The notes beneath the pieces are model-generated. The model saw only the letters and a program-made list of their open reading frames with translations, had not been told where the DNA came from and made no database searches. DNA of 64,000 nucleotides from contig OZ022339.1 in the NCBI GenBank assembly GCA_963989245.1, positions 42,663,934-42,727,933 on the forward strand, written 5' to 3'. Source of the stretch: Nansenia antarctica. Lineage: Eukaryota > Chordata > Actinopteri > Argentiniformes > Microstomatidae. The position numbers were made by a program, and so were the translations under genes. The number at the start of each line of letters is the position of its first letter. Within the stretch, counting starts at the first letter, position 1. Below, piece after piece: positions 47,640 through 60,942 of this stretch.

Positions 47640-48230
47640 TTATGTCGGTAGATTTGAAGGCAGCTTCAACAACTGTAAAACCATTGAAACATCTAATAGG
47701 CTATGGTCTATGGCTTCTAAAATAAGCACCTCTCTGTGGTTTTCGTTGACAATTACAACATCAGGGGTGTTTGCTGAAATATTGGAGAACACTCCTAATG
47801 ACTCTTCGTCGCTACACAAACTGAACATGTGGGGCTTTACAGTGGAGTGCTTGTACAGCATTGCGGCAGGCCTGAATATGGAAAAGACACCCTCTGAAAT
47901 CAGATCCACAATTCGATCATGCCTACATATGTAGAGCCCTTTATACGCATGACAACCATTTAAGATGTGGGGCATGGTTTCAGTTATCTGCTGGTGACTG
48001 TGATGTATGCAGTGTGGGCTATGACTGTCAGGAAGCCAGATGGAAAGGTTTAGCTTCGTTGGTAAGACCTGCAGCCTAGCTTTTAAAGTGAAGGTGACAA
48101 TACACTCGTCAAGAGTTACACTTTTGAACACTGCGTGAGAGACAGAGTGATCAGCAGCAGGGAGACATGCCAGCTTCCCTTGCAATTTCAGTTCAGTCCA
48201 ATGCTGTCGTTGTCTTTGTCGTAGCGCCAT
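47640..48230 (-). mobile_element. Restriction-like endonuclease end of an R2/NeSL-like LINE
   Basis: The minus strand, open through the segment, reads a zinc-knuckle-like CIHHSHQQITETMPHILNGC. It continues AYKGLYICRHDRIVDLI, TPDVVIVNENHREVLILE, the PD-(D/E)xK-type nuclease region at the C-terminus of RLE LINEs. It belongs to the same broad kind of element as the zinc-finger and RT fragment at 22555-23366, but it is a separate, 5'-truncated piece. A CA microsatellite at 48266-48366 lies just upstream and prolongs the open frame artificially. Confidence 0.75.
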
Positions 48231-48265
48231 CATAAGGTGTCCCCGGGTATTGACTGGTGGGTGAA

Positions 48266-48371
<106 letters not shown>

Positions 48372-48730
48372 CTTCAGTGAAATCTTATTGCTGCCAAGGC
48401 CAACAGATGTAGGACGATGAAATATGAAAAATCTTCTGCAGCAGCCAACCTTCACCATCCCCAAGCAACAACCTGCCAAACATGTCCCTATACAACTCTA
48501 GCTGTACCTCTTGTTCTCCATTTGGGGCCTGTTTTGACTTGCAAAATAGTTCCCTTCCAACGTTTTCTGTTCAGAGACTGGTCTGTTAAACAGAGGGGTA
48601 TACAGATACCCTTTGATTAATAATAGAGATCCACTGTCATGATCTCTTCATGATCTCATCATGTGACATGTGCAACCACTAATCACTAGCCCGAGGCATA
48701 CACAGGATGTTAACCATTATAAGCTATAAT

Positions 48731-48822
48731 GATCCAGTTGCAAAGGCTGGGGTTGATGCCTAGGTCCCTGAGCTTGTTGTAGAGTCTGGAGGGGACTATA
48801 GTGTTGAATGCTGAGCTGTAAG
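48731..48822 (-). mobile_element. Short Rex1-like LINE fragment
   Basis: Minus strand reads AFNTIVPSRLYNKLRDLGIN, a second piece of the family at 46328-47636. Confidence 0.7.
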
Positions 48823-48830
48823 TCTTCTAC

Positions 48831-51552
48831 TCTCTTCCTAATCAAAATGCATTGGAGAAGATATAGGTTCCTTCCATAGATATATTAGATATTTCCTCCA
48901 ATGGCTTTTGAGAAGGAAACAAGTGGAGGATAGAGGAGAGGACTTGAGGAATCGAGTTTCTAACAAAAAGAGACAGGGCCAGTGCACTGCACACCAGTAT
49001 TGAAACACACTCCAATAACCCACCACTAGATGTCACCAGTCAGCTACACTTCCAATATATACTATGGACATTTGCTCTGCAAATAAGAATATCAACATTT
49101 GTGACATATCCTAAACAATCAAGAGACTATTCATGGTAATACTCTCTCTCAAAACTCGTACCACCAGTCTGTCACGTATTTACATTACAAATTCCACAGC
49201 TAAATCAAATCTATACACACACACTCTAGAAATCCTAAAACAGCGGTGCATTATGTCACATATCAGAATCAGAATTCAGAATCTGAATCAGAATTCTCAT
49301 TATGTCATGACATATAAACTATCAGCCTGTATCACTGACAGTGTGGTAGCAGACCCTCAGCCACATACCTCATGGTCAACTCTCACAGATGAATCCACCT
49401 CTTCTCCATTAAGTTAGTCAGGGCCAATTAAGATGGCCCCCCGCGTCCCTCTGCCTGGTCACGGCTCAGATCAGGCGCTGCTCCTCCAGCTGTTGCCCAG
49501 TGGGGACTGGCCTACAGCCTACTGAGATATACCCTGGATCAGATCAGGTCAGACCCCATCACTGGGCCCCCCGAACCAGAGTAGCACACACGACAGGTGC
49601 AGGTCAGAATGACAGGAGGAGGGAGAAAAGGGGGAAAGCACCAGGAAACTGACACCCGTCTTCCTGAAAACAATTAGCCTTGACCAGAGCAGCTGCTCAA
49701 GCAGAGGTAAAGGGGATCTCCGCTTGGGTTACGATGCATATTTGAAATCTGCGTGCGTTGTATTGTTGTACATTGTTGACCGCAACACCATTTGGTAGAT
49801 GTTGGATATTAGATTCAGTTGAGTTGATTGGTTTGGGTTAGGGTTAGGGTTAGGGTATGTATGACTCAATTCCTGAGCACTTTCAAAGGTGTTGTCAGGG
49901 AAGAAGAACACCATAACACTACAAGAAGTGTACAATAACAGTAAATTTTCAATACTTTTCACACAGGAGAGGTACAATACATTAACACTTGTAAACGTAA
50001 ACGTACACATATTTCAGTAAGGCTGGCTGACATGTCTTGTGTAGATTATTTTTCTTCCAATGTATGTGCCTAGTATCAGTCAGAGAGTAGATGCCACCCA
50101 TTCAGTAATACTTACCTCAGAATGTTGCTGTAGACTTTGAAATTGAAATTGTGGATTATTCCATATGCATATATGCTTCTCAAGGCATTCACAGGGTACA
50201 GTACGAAAGAGGTAAGACAGACACAGCAGAAGAGCACACTCTAGCAATGTTGGAATCTAGAAAAACAGACCCCGCTTTTGTACCGGGAACCCTATAGCCC
50301 CTGGCAGTACCCCACATGGTTACTGCTGTCATAGCCTGGTCACGTCCATAAACCCCCTCCGACTGACAAATATGGAACATCTGTTTAGAATACCGTTATC
50401 AGCAGCGGGGATCCATGGGCCCTTGAAAGATTGAAAGAGGTCAGTGAAAGAGGTCTGCCCAGTCAATAGGCTGTGCCCAGTTGTATAACACATTTATGTG
50501 TTATGTGTGTGTGCATGTTTGTTGTATAATTAAACTGAGTGGAGAGAGCTTGCTCTGTCAAATTCCACCTGGTCCTCTGATTATGGGGCTGTAATGTTGA
50601 TACAACCCTGAATGTAACTCCATTAAAATGACATACTGTTAAAATGTATCTCTCCTAGATGATTTAAGACCACTGGCCCCTCTGGCAAAGTCATATCAAC
50701 TCAAATAAGTGCTCTGTCAGTTCATAGTATGGGGTGTCTAAAAGGACGTAGCATCGGGTGCCATGTATGGCTGGGGCTGTGGACCCCTCTAAGCCCTCTT
50801 TATAGATTCTAAGAAAAAAAATGAATATATAAAAGGCTGTCAAACAAATTCCTTGTTTAAAGTATGCCACTCCTACAATGACCCTAGAGTGACCTGTGCC
50901 TGTATTCACAAAAACAACCCTGAATGGCAGTACTAGGATCAGTTTTATCATAATGAATATGAATATATGGACAGATCAACCTGATGTCTGCTAGCAATGC
51001 TACTCTGAGACAGTTTGTGAACACAGGCCCTGGTAACTATCCGGTCATTGTAGGAATACAGGAAATGTAGGAAATCGAGAGATCTAGAAAAGCATCTTTT
51101 GGCGAGGTCATCAATATCAAATGAGTAACACTTGATTGAATACACTAACTTCCACTACAGCATAAAATACAGCACATTACCGTTAGTCTCTCCCTTACAC
51201 GAGAGGCAATACTTTCCTTTCCCTCGGCCACGGACTATTGTACATTCAGACAAACATCTGGACGTTGATGACGAAATCATTCCTTTAGACTCAAGCCTCC
51301 AACTAGTGCCCCAGATTCAGGCCTGTAACTCATATTCTCCAGGATTCCTAACTGACAGAGAGTACTGGAGGCTGGTGGGCCTTGTCTGTACAGAGCTGTA
51401 CCAGCACGCCCCAGGGTCTTTCACCACTGCTTTCATACCAACTCTGGCATGACTGCTGAGAGGCACCAGCATCAGGGGGCTATGGAAGGGGGTTTACAGT
51501 GTATGTGTGTGTATGTTTGTGAAGCATGTGTGTAGAAGAAAGAGAGTGTTCA

Positions 51553-51606
<54 letters not shown>

Positions 51607-52045
51607 AGGGTGCTACGCCTGCTGAGGTGTGGACCTTTGTGTGTGTGTGTGTGTGTGTGCAGGGATTAGGAGGTGGAGGAGGGGGTCCCCCTTGTACACA
51701 CGCAACCAGCCCACCAGATGGACAGGAACTGCATGGCCTAATTGTAAGACTTGGCCCAGGTCCCAGACCAATCCTGAAGAGAAAACATTTCAAGAGAGCA
51801 GAATGTTTTTTCATTCTAAGCCAACATGACATTTGCACAGGCTGCCCCGCTTGTTTTTGTGGAAGAGGGACAGTGCAGGGCGTTGCGTGCTCCCCTGTTT
51901 CCCGCCTTGTTAAGGCGTTCGTTTGGCAGTCCTAGATGTGTTTGGCAGTTCTCACTGTGTGTGAGAAATGACTTTCCTGTCTGTGTGAGCTCAGGTCTTG
52001 TCCCTCCACAGATTGAAGATAAAGTGTCTTCCTCACAAGGGCCTC

Positions 52046-52093
<48 letters not shown>

Positions 52094-52104
52094 TGTGTGT
52101 GTGT

Positions 52105-52157
<53 letters not shown>

Positions 52158-52203
52158 AGAGCGAGAGAGAGAGAGAGTGTGTACAGTATGCAGCCAGGGT
52201 ATG

Positions 52204-52242
<39 letters not shown>

Positions 52243-52765
52243 ATATGTAGATGTGTATGCGTGATTCAGACTTGCTGGCAGGCAGATGTTTCCACAGCGA
52301 GATGGGTTGTGCACACAAACAGATGCCGCCAGGCTTGAAAAATAGTCAGTCTAAGCCTTTTCTGCACTCCGGCATTAAATCTCTGACATCCCCTGGACTG
52401 TCGATGGGACAGTCAACCATTAGCAGCTTCAGTAAACAATCCAAACACTGGATGTTACAGGACCAATGTAAGGACCAATGGGGGACGGCGTTGGAGGGAT
52501 TATTTCTATGAAAATACACACATTTTAGACCTTTTGCTCTATTAAAAACAATGATCCTTTGGGTTGGGTTCTGTTGCAGCAAAATGTACTTGCTTATGCT
52601 TCATTGAGACTGGCTCAGGACTAGTGTGGTCCAAGAGGTGAACATTTGGGCTAAGCCAAGGAATAAGAGCATTTAATGTGACACTTAACTATTTTATTGG
52701 GAGTCAGGTTAAAGACCAACAACCTGAGAAACCTGGAGAGGTGTGTGTAATTGGACCGCAGCGTG

Positions 52766-52796
<31 letters not shown>

Positions 52797-53042
52797 CTTT
52801 TCCAGGCAACATCAGTCAATCATGAACACCCATAGCAGAGTGATGTCATCCCCTAGAGGAATGTTTTTCTAGCCTGCAGAATCCATCCCTGGCAGCCATC
52901 TTAAACCAGAGGGGTGGAGGTTCAGTGACATGCAAAACAAAGTGAGAAAACACACATGTATGCACACACATACACATACACATGCACTCACAAACAACCC
53001 CCCACCCACACACACACGCACACTCACGCATGCGTGCGCACG

Positions 53043-53093
<51 letters not shown>

Positions 53094-53862
53094 TCTTTAT
53101 TTAATCTCTTGACCCCATCTTCACCCACTGGTATCATGTCAGTATCGAACTAGGAAAGCCAACTGGAGATAGAAAACATGTGGCGGGGGATTGGAACACA
53201 ATTGACTCTGAAGACACAGGGTTCGGTTTCATTACGAAATCACGCTCTACCAGAAAGAAATCCTCTTCAATAATGTGCCTGATATCCGACAACCTGACAA
53301 CCTTCACCCCTTGGCAGGATAATTTTTTGCTTGGCTTGTGTAGAGACAGGAGAAACTTTTTTAGTTGGCAAGTACAACGCTTTCGGCCTCTTCTTCTCAC
53401 ACCACAAAACGAAGCTTTCCCACACTTGATAGGGGAAAAAAGTAGCAACTTTTCAATCTAGTATCTCACATTCCGACAGATAAGAGGATAAGGGATGAGG
53501 GGCGGGGTGTGGTCAAACCTGTGTCTTTGTGTTTTATGGGGGCTAACACACACACAGCCTTCCTGGCTGACCTATTAGGGCCATTTCAGGCCTATGAGAG
53601 CTTATTAAGGAGCCTGGCAGTAAGGGGATTATTGCTGGCCCAGACTGCTCCCTGTTGGAGTCGACCGAGGAATGCAGGGAAGTCAGTCAGCCATTCATCA
53701 GACAAGATTAGCTTCGTTTTTCAACAGCAACAATTTCTTCATGGGATTGTGCGACCCCCCCACCCTAACCAAACCACTCCCAACCTCCATGACCACTCCT
53801 CCTACACAACACCACACCACACACACACACAAATACACACACACAGTCACACACACACACAA

Positions 53863-53899
<37 letters not shown>

Positions 53900-53900
53900 C
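48831..53900. other. Non-coding stretch of 5 kb with microsatellites
   Basis: No gene recognised on either strand. It contains three tandem TTAGGG units at about 49833-49855, (TG)n at 51557-51604, 52050-52156 and 52206-52238, and (CA)n at 53046-53088 and 53868-53896. The many open frames of CVCV or THTH type are artefacts of these repeats. Confidence 0.5.
52050..52156. repeat. (TG)n microsatellite
   Basis: A TG run of about 107 bp with two TATG interruptions. Confidence 0.95.
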
Positions 53901-53904
53901 GCCT

Positions 53905-55085
53905 CCACGTAGAATGGACGCATCCTTCTGATGTTGTAGAAGAAGAATCTGCACAAGCGTGCTGGAGATGGCAGGCTTTCCCGTGGAGGAAGAGTAGCTC
54001 AGTCTTGTTAAGGTTGAGCTTGAGGTGATGGGCTGACATCCATGCAGAGATGTCAGCAAGACACGCAGAGACACGTGTTGCCGCATGTGAATCAGAGGGG
54101 AGGAAAAACAGGAAGAGTTGAGTGTCATCTGCGTAGCTGTGGTAGGAGAACCCATGTGAAGAAATTACAGAGCCAAGAGACTTGGTATAGATGGAGAAGT
54201 AAGGGCCCTAGGACAGAGCCCTGCGGGACCCTGGAGGTGAAGGCTTGTGGAGAGGACAGCTATCCTCTCCAAGTCACCTAGTAGGAACGATCAGCCAGGT
54301 AGGAAGCAAACCAGAAGAGTGCAGAGCCAGAGATGCCCAGTTCTGAGAGGATGGAGAAAAGTATCGGGTGGTTTACTGTGTCGAAGGCAGCAGACAGGTC
54401 CAGGAGAATGAGAACAGCGGAGAGGGAAGAAGCTCGAGCAGAGTGGAGAGCCTCTGTGACAGCAAGGCGAGCAGTCTCAGTAGAGTTCCCAGCCATAAAG
54501 CCGGATTGGTGGGGGTCAAAGAGATTATTCTGCAGGTAGTGAGAGTGGGGTGCAAAAATGTGTGTGAGAGTGGGGTGACAGTGGGGTGCAAAAATGTGGG
54601 CACCCCTGGCCTTTTTCCTTGTTTTATTATTTTTAAACGGTAGAAAATCTATAATATTGCTTTAAAATGTGATGAAATGTGTCATGTTTAACTTTGTACC
54701 ATTTAGAGGTTAGCTTCTTTTCACTTAGATATTAATTGTAAGAGGCATTTTGACTAGAGGTGCCCACATGTTTGCACCCCACTGTATGTACAGCGCGTTC
54801 AAGGGTTTTAGATTAGAAGGAGAGAAGAGATACCAGTCTGTACATGTGGACAGAAAACGGGTCACGGGTTGGTCTCTTGAGAAGAGTCTTGACTCTGGCT
54901 GTCTTGAAGGCATCAGGGACAGATCCTGTGGATAGGGAGGAGTTGATTACGGTGGTAAAGAAAGGAAGGAGGTTGTTAGAAATGGATTGGAAGAGGGGAG
55001 GGAATGGGATCGAGAGGGCAGGTGGTTGCTTGCTTAGATGTGATCAGTTTTAGAATTTCATCAGGGGAGAGGTGGGAAAGAGATG
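53905..55085 (-). mobile_element. L2 LINE copy D, minus strand, internally deleted
   Basis: Minus-strand motifs run LKTLERA-like sequence near 54800, then GNSTETARLAVTEALHSA, LDLSAAFDTVNHPILFS and SELGISGSALFWFASYL (54496-54278). The YADD region follows near 54140-54120, then HLKLNLNKTELLFLHGKAC (about 54030). The thumb and the 3' tail are gone; the element stops beside the CA repeat at 53896. A 206-bp MITE sits inside it (54579-54784). The right boundary is approximate. Confidence 0.8.
54579..54784. mobile_element. Mariner-like MITE, 206 bp, nested in L2 copy D
   Basis: The termini are inverted repeats starting CAGTGGGGTGCAAA; 25 of the first 26 bases match between the ends. TA follows the right end, as at Tc1/mariner targets; the left side reads GA. 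L2 sequence resumes on both sides. A partial second copy of the left end (GTGGGGTGCAAAAATGTG) lies just outside at about 54546-54563. Confidence 0.8.
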
Positions 55086-55705
55086 ATAAGCCAGAGGCCG
55101 AGTGTAGTGCAAAAGTTATGATGTGTTATGTATTAAGATGTGATGAAGGGAGTCGTTTTTTTTTTTTTGAGAGCCAGGCCATGCCAGGCCAACCCTGTGC
55201 TGTGCAGCTGCAGCCTAGGGAGGGGCGGGTGGAGGGTTCTCTGTCTGCTTCACACCGTCTGCCTATGTCTGGAGCAGGCCCTGGAACACCTACAGCACTT
55301 CCTCACTTGCATAATCCTGACTGGCCATTTTCCCTCCAAAGTCAACACTGGGGTTTCATTCAGGGATGGGTGTTCCAGATGGATGGAGGGGGGGGGGGGG
55401 GATAGGGGAGAGAGAGAGACCACATGCCATGGCCATCTATGTCCTGTAGAGGGCTCCATATCTCATGCCTGAGATCTCCAGGGTCCCATGCCAGCTATGG
55501 TTCTGTGGTCCCATGTTGCCATGGTGATAATGGCTTTTCCTGGACTGGAGGAAGGCCTTTTATCTGGGTCGGCACTGGAAACCTCATTGCTGTGTTGCAA
55601 TTTCCATTCGTACCCCCGTTCCTCTGGTTGTGAGTGCATATTCTGCCAGAGGGAGAAGGATCAAACCCTCTACATTGGAAAGGAAGAAGGATGTAGGGAG
55701 GAAGG

Positions 55706-55764
<59 letters not shown>

Positions 55765-57037
55765 CCTAGGTAAGACTGTCAAGTGAAAAGCCAGGAATGG
55801 ACATTATTGCAGTTTGCTATGTTTAAAACCACATGTTTGATCAATACTTAAAGACCACATGTTTGATCAATACTCAAGTCAGGTTCAGCTTCATTGAGAA
55901 CTTTCTATTTGGTCATAACTAGGATTGATTTATATTTATTAAGTTTCAGGAACAAATGGGGTTGTAAATATTGAAAGGTAATAGATAATAACCCATAGAT
56001 GCGCAAACATGGTGATGGAAAATGAGTCTTGTGGAAAGAAAAGTGGTTGAGTGAATTGTCTTTCTTGACACAAGTTATCTCTTTCATGGCTACATCATAT
56101 CGCTGAGTTCACCGTTAAAGACAAACTCCAGGATGGTTGAACATTACAGGCAAATTGAAATGTTTGCAAGGGCCACAATATATCATACTAATTGAGACCA
56201 ATTAAACATGAATCACAGTCAAAAATGTAAAATGTAAATTCTCTGTGCTTTACGAATGCACAGTGCTTTACAAAGTGTCAATTTGCAGTCAAAAGTCAGC
56301 ATTTTTGAAATGGTGCATGTTGCATAGGTAATTATAGATCTTTGATCAACAAAGAAGGCCACCCCAGACAGTAAAAAAAACAAAACACCAGCTGGCTTCT
56401 ATTTAGACATATTAACTGTCTTCTTAGTGGTCTGTTTACAACACAGCTTTATGTCCTACAAACAGCATATGTGAACCAGACAAAGACATGGAGAACAATT
56501 GACAATCAACTAGGATGAGGATATGCGATAATGTCTATAATTACATGAGGTATCAAAAGACATTGTAAATTCCCCAGAACAATGGGCTAATACTCCGTCC
56601 CGCTACAAAGTAAATCAAAGGAAGCCTGGACATTGTCAAACATGGTAACATCAATCTGGGTTCATTTAACGACAGTATATGACTCCACAACACAGATACA
56701 CTACCAGGCAGAGACACAGACTGAGGCTCCATTCGTCATAGCGGATTGGGTTTCCAGGACAAAAAGTATTCATTAAACATGGAGCTCTTTTTTCTTCGTT
56801 CAAGTCTTAAAAACAAAATCCACATAGACAGAGAAGAATGGGTTCAGTTTGGTACAAGATTGATGGGGAAAAACCAATCAGGTCACATCTGCTTTGAGAC
56901 ATTTAACTCTTACATTAATCTTGAGATACTGAACAGTATAGGGTGAAGTACACACTTAACAAAATATCTCAATGGAGAAGCATTTATCATGAAAAAGAGG
57001 CAAGAGAACAGGCAGATGTATTTCAAATGTGGCCTAT
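55086..57037. other. Non-coding stretch
   Basis: Contains a G run near 55387-55400 and a (GA)n microsatellite at 55707-55762. No gene recognised. Confidence 0.45.
55707..55762. repeat. (GA)n microsatellite
   Basis: Pure GA run. Confidence 0.95.
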
Positions 57038-57043
57038 TTTATT
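57038..57043 (-). terminator. Candidate poly(A) signal for pxdn
   Basis: This is the first AATAAA in the sense orientation that I find downstream of the pxdn stop codon. If used, the 3' UTR would be about 3.1 kb. No direct evidence of use. Confidence 0.35.
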
Positions 57044-57807
57044 ATTGTCAAGAGGCATACATACATTACAGTGCAAACAATTCTTTGGCAAACTTACAAT
57101 ACAATTGTCAGATAGGCATCCACTTTGACCAGTCTTGCAGAGCAGTGCATTCCGTTGACAGTGGGGTTCTGAGGAGGAGGATTGGGGAGACCACAATAGG
57201 GAGAGTTTGGAATGAAAATAAGGAAGTAATAAAAAGACAACATGGTTGAATATGAACACAACAACCAGCGATGCAGAGGAAGTGAGGTCACAGTGCAATG
57301 GGAGCCAAACCTGGGGGCTGGGGAAGCACACACACATTCTCTCCCCCTCTCTCTCACACACACACATACACACACACACACACACACAAACCGAAATGTA
57401 TACACACATGGTAAAGCGGAAGTAAGAACAATGATAATGCAGGTGAAATGAACAAGGGATGAGGGATGAAAGAAAATGAGAGAGGGAGGAGAGAAAAGGT
57501 CACACCGAAACTGTCCACTATAATCACTTTCTATGTGATACTAATGTTCCAACATCACTATGCAATTCCAAAACTATACTGTTGTCCTTGAAATTCTTAG
57601 GGAAGTCCTAAAAGGCTAGTACTAGTACTATTGGTGATTTATGAGAGAAACACTATCAGGACATTACATTTTGACCACAAAAATGCAGAACTTCTGTCTG
57701 CAGTCACAACAATCAGGAATAATACAAAGAGAGCAGCAGATAGCCATGAGTCGTGCTTCAGCTAAGTGAACTAGTGGAGAGGTTTAAGTGAGTTGAATTT
57801 GAGTATT

Positions 57808-57848
<41 letters not shown>

Positions 57849-60153
57849 TTGTGTCGCTCCTCTGAATGTTTTGGCTGATAACTGAAAGCCGAGCGAGTTA
57901 CTTAATCGGCATTACTTGATTCCCCCCCCCCCCCTCCTCCCCTCTCATATGGCTTCCATTATAGAGGAATTAGGGGTCAGAGAGGTAGAAGTCTGTGCTT
58001 CACACACTGGGCCAGATGACGTCACCTCGATTCTCAGCGTCTCCCACGAACCTCTGAGATGAGAGCCAGACAGAGAGATGTCTCACCCGCTTCAACCCTA
58101 ACAGAGACACACTGAGGAGCGTTCGGGAAACCTGATGATTGGTCACGCACACACACACGCACACCACACAAAAGCCTTGTAGCGAAACAAACAAGAAAAA
58201 AAGGCAAGAGGGCAGAAAATCATATGGGAAAAGAATGTGTGAGTTGTGTCCTGTGAACTCCAGCTGGAGGGCTGTGGGTTGTGAGAGCACTGAGAAGCTA
58301 GCGTTGGAGGTATGGCTCCAGTCCTTCAATGTTAGAGTATAGATCAATGCTGGAGAGTGGGATAAAGAGGCCTCTTTGGCAGGGGAGGTTGGTGGAGGTA
58401 GAAATCGGAGGAGAGGCTCATTGTAGTGCATGGAATAGAATGAAGAATGGTATGATACAGTTCCTCATTCCATTCCATGCATTACAATAAACCCATCTCC
58501 ATGTCCACCTCCACCAGCCTCCACTGCTCTATGGGTGAGACTAAGAATACTGCTGCGGTAGATTAGCAGTAGATGTTGAGGGACAAGTCCTAACCGGACA
58601 TCAGCACACATAACTCAAATGTTCTTTAAAGTCTCTTCTATTCATGGATGTAGCGAAGGATAAACTGTTTACGCACCTTTTCTTCAGGTGAAAAGCAATT
58701 ACACACCTTTATACAAAAATAAGCTGATTTTAACATTTGACGTTAGTAGATTTTAACATTAGCGTTCACACATTCACCATTTTCTCCTGTGTCGACCCAC
58801 CTTTTTCTCTTCCTCTACATCCGTGCTTCTAATGCATCATTTCCATGAAAATCAAAGTTATGCATGTGTATCTCAAGTTAGGATTTGGCCCTGATACAGG
58901 AGCGCTGGCTTGACATTGAAAGGGTTGGGACGAAACTAAAACTACAGTGGTAAACAACCATCTTTCACTGCTTTTTGAAAGCATAACATGAGTATGAGAA
59001 GAGCATAACGATGTTATGAACATCTTGAGAGTTGGATAGAATGCCTTCCCATAAGGAGTGGTCATGCCTTGTGGGACATCCGCCCCCTCCCTCACCCTAA
59101 CCCTATCGTACCTCCCTCAAGTCCATAAACTTGTTTACATGACTTAAGGAAGAGCAGAGAAAATATGTCTAAAATACCAGATGTTAGTTAACCAACAGTG
59201 GCCATTGGAGACAGAAAGGTAATCAGTAGACATTATTTTTGCATTACAAAAGTTTTTTTTGTAGGCCTTCACATTATCTTCATATGTAAGCAGATGATAC
59301 AAAAAAGAGAGATGTACATATTCATAATATCATATATAGCACCTGTAAAGTTTAGTAAAAGCTGAAGTAACTCAATTTGTACATAATGTCTTTCGAGGGA
59401 ATAAAAAAAATATTCTCTCAAATGGGATTTACCATGAAAAGGCACATATAATGAGTGTATATATGTTGCTTTGCAAAAAAAAAAAAAAACACAATACTTT
59501 GAAGGCTGTATTTAGTGACTAATTCGTTAAGAAGAAAAAAATAAAATAAAATAGCACCAGTTTTTTTTCGGCATTTCTAACCTGAGAAAGCTTTGTGAGA
59601 CAACATGGTCGTCGATGGGTCGGTCTACTTCCTTTTCCTGCACGTTGGCAGGGCCATTCCCTCCCCTCTCTCTACCGTGCATTTCCGCTCCCTCCCCTCT
59701 CTCTACCGCGTGATACAAACACAAACGCGGTGGCGGGTAACACTAAAAGAGGCCTCTGCACCCTTATTAGGTGCTTTCTATGGCCCTGAGTGAGGAAGGG
59801 GGGTTTGTCCATCTGTGATCCATCTGTCATTCCATCCGTCTGTCCATCCATCCATCCATCCATCCATCCATCGCGACCACTCTCCCGTTGCCAGTGGATT
59901 TGAAACCAAGCCTCAGGCAGTTCAGTTGGCCATGGGGACATGACAATCAAAAAAAATAAAAACAATCCAAAAATGAAAAATAATGACAAAAAATAAAAAC
60001 TATTACAAAAATACGAGGCAATTGGGTGCTGGTGGGTATCAGGTTAGCCACCTTTAGGGTCTTTCCTTCCCTCTCTCTTTCTTTCTTTCTTTCTTTCGCT
60101 CTCCCTCTCTTGCTCTCTGTGTTTCAGATACTAGGGCGTGGAGCTCCTGAGGG
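57044..60153 (-). other. Probable pxdn 3' UTR and flank
   Basis: No other gene is seen between the pxdn stop codon and the candidate poly(A) signal. It includes a TG microsatellite at 57811-57842, a poly-C run near 57922-57934, and A/T homopolymers near 59475-59490. The extent of the transcript is inferred. Confidence 0.4.
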
Positions 60154-60306
60154 TTATACGTGACGGCTGGCCCCCGCCTGCTGGCTCCCGCTCCCAGCCG
60201 CCACCTCCTGGTTCAGACACATTGGGCAACAGGCGCCTTTTAGCTTAACAGGCCTCTGGCACTCCACCGGCGGGCACGACTCCACAAAGCACGTCACCTG
60301 GGAATC
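60154..60306 (-). CDS. pxdn: pxdn last coding exon (second half of VWC)
   Basis: Acceptor CCAG|GAT. Reads DSQVTCFVESCPPVECQRP and GACCPMCLNQ, completing the ten-cysteine-type VWC, then a Gly/Ser/Ala-rich tail to TAA. Confidence 0.93.
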   Translation of the reverse strand, partial: DSQVTCFVESCPPVECQRPVKLKGACCPMCLNQEVAAGSGSQQAGASRHV

Positions 60307-60882
60307 CTGGGGGAGGCACAGAGAGAGGGAAGGAAAGAAAGAAAGATAATTAATATTGCCATTGGCTCAGTTGGCTCTTGTGTTTTTGCTTTGGCTGTAT
60401 TCTTATGCTAGTAAGGATCACTGAATTGCAAAGAAATATGAGGGAAATCAGGTTAGATGTAGATAGAGGGATAGAGGGAAAGAGAAGGATAGAGGGAGGG
60501 AAACAAAGGAGAGAAAGAGATTGAAAGGGAGGGAAAGGAGAGAGGGTCGAAAGTTTAAAGAATGTCTGGTTTGGCATGAAGGAGAGAACTATTCCCTCTG
60601 CCAGCAGTAGGAAATATTAGAGAGACACAGATAAAGAGGTAAAAGGGATGCGGTCAAGCAGAAAAATGACACACACTGTACATGGGCACTGGTGCCAGAA
60701 GGTGGGCACTGCCAACATGGTACTGAAAGAGGTGTGAGGTTGGCATGGGCAACAGGCAGGGACAGAATGAGACGGTTGGACTGGGAGTTGCTGCTGGCAC
60801 AGGAATGGCACTGCCAGTCTGATAAGGACGCCCGTCTCCAGGGACGAGAGGTGTGAAAAGGGGGCGATAACTAAGCCGATTA

Positions 60883-60942
<60 letters not shown>

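Noticed and set aside
49833..49855. TTAGGG repeats (also near 27366) as possible telomeric sequence
   Set aside because: Only about three units each, far too short for an interstitial telomere array.
51507..52338. Frames rich in CVCV or THTH, also at 14636-15034, 47640-48479 (first part), 52846-53153 and 53672-54039
   Set aside because: Products of (TG)n/(CA)n microsatellites read in different frames.
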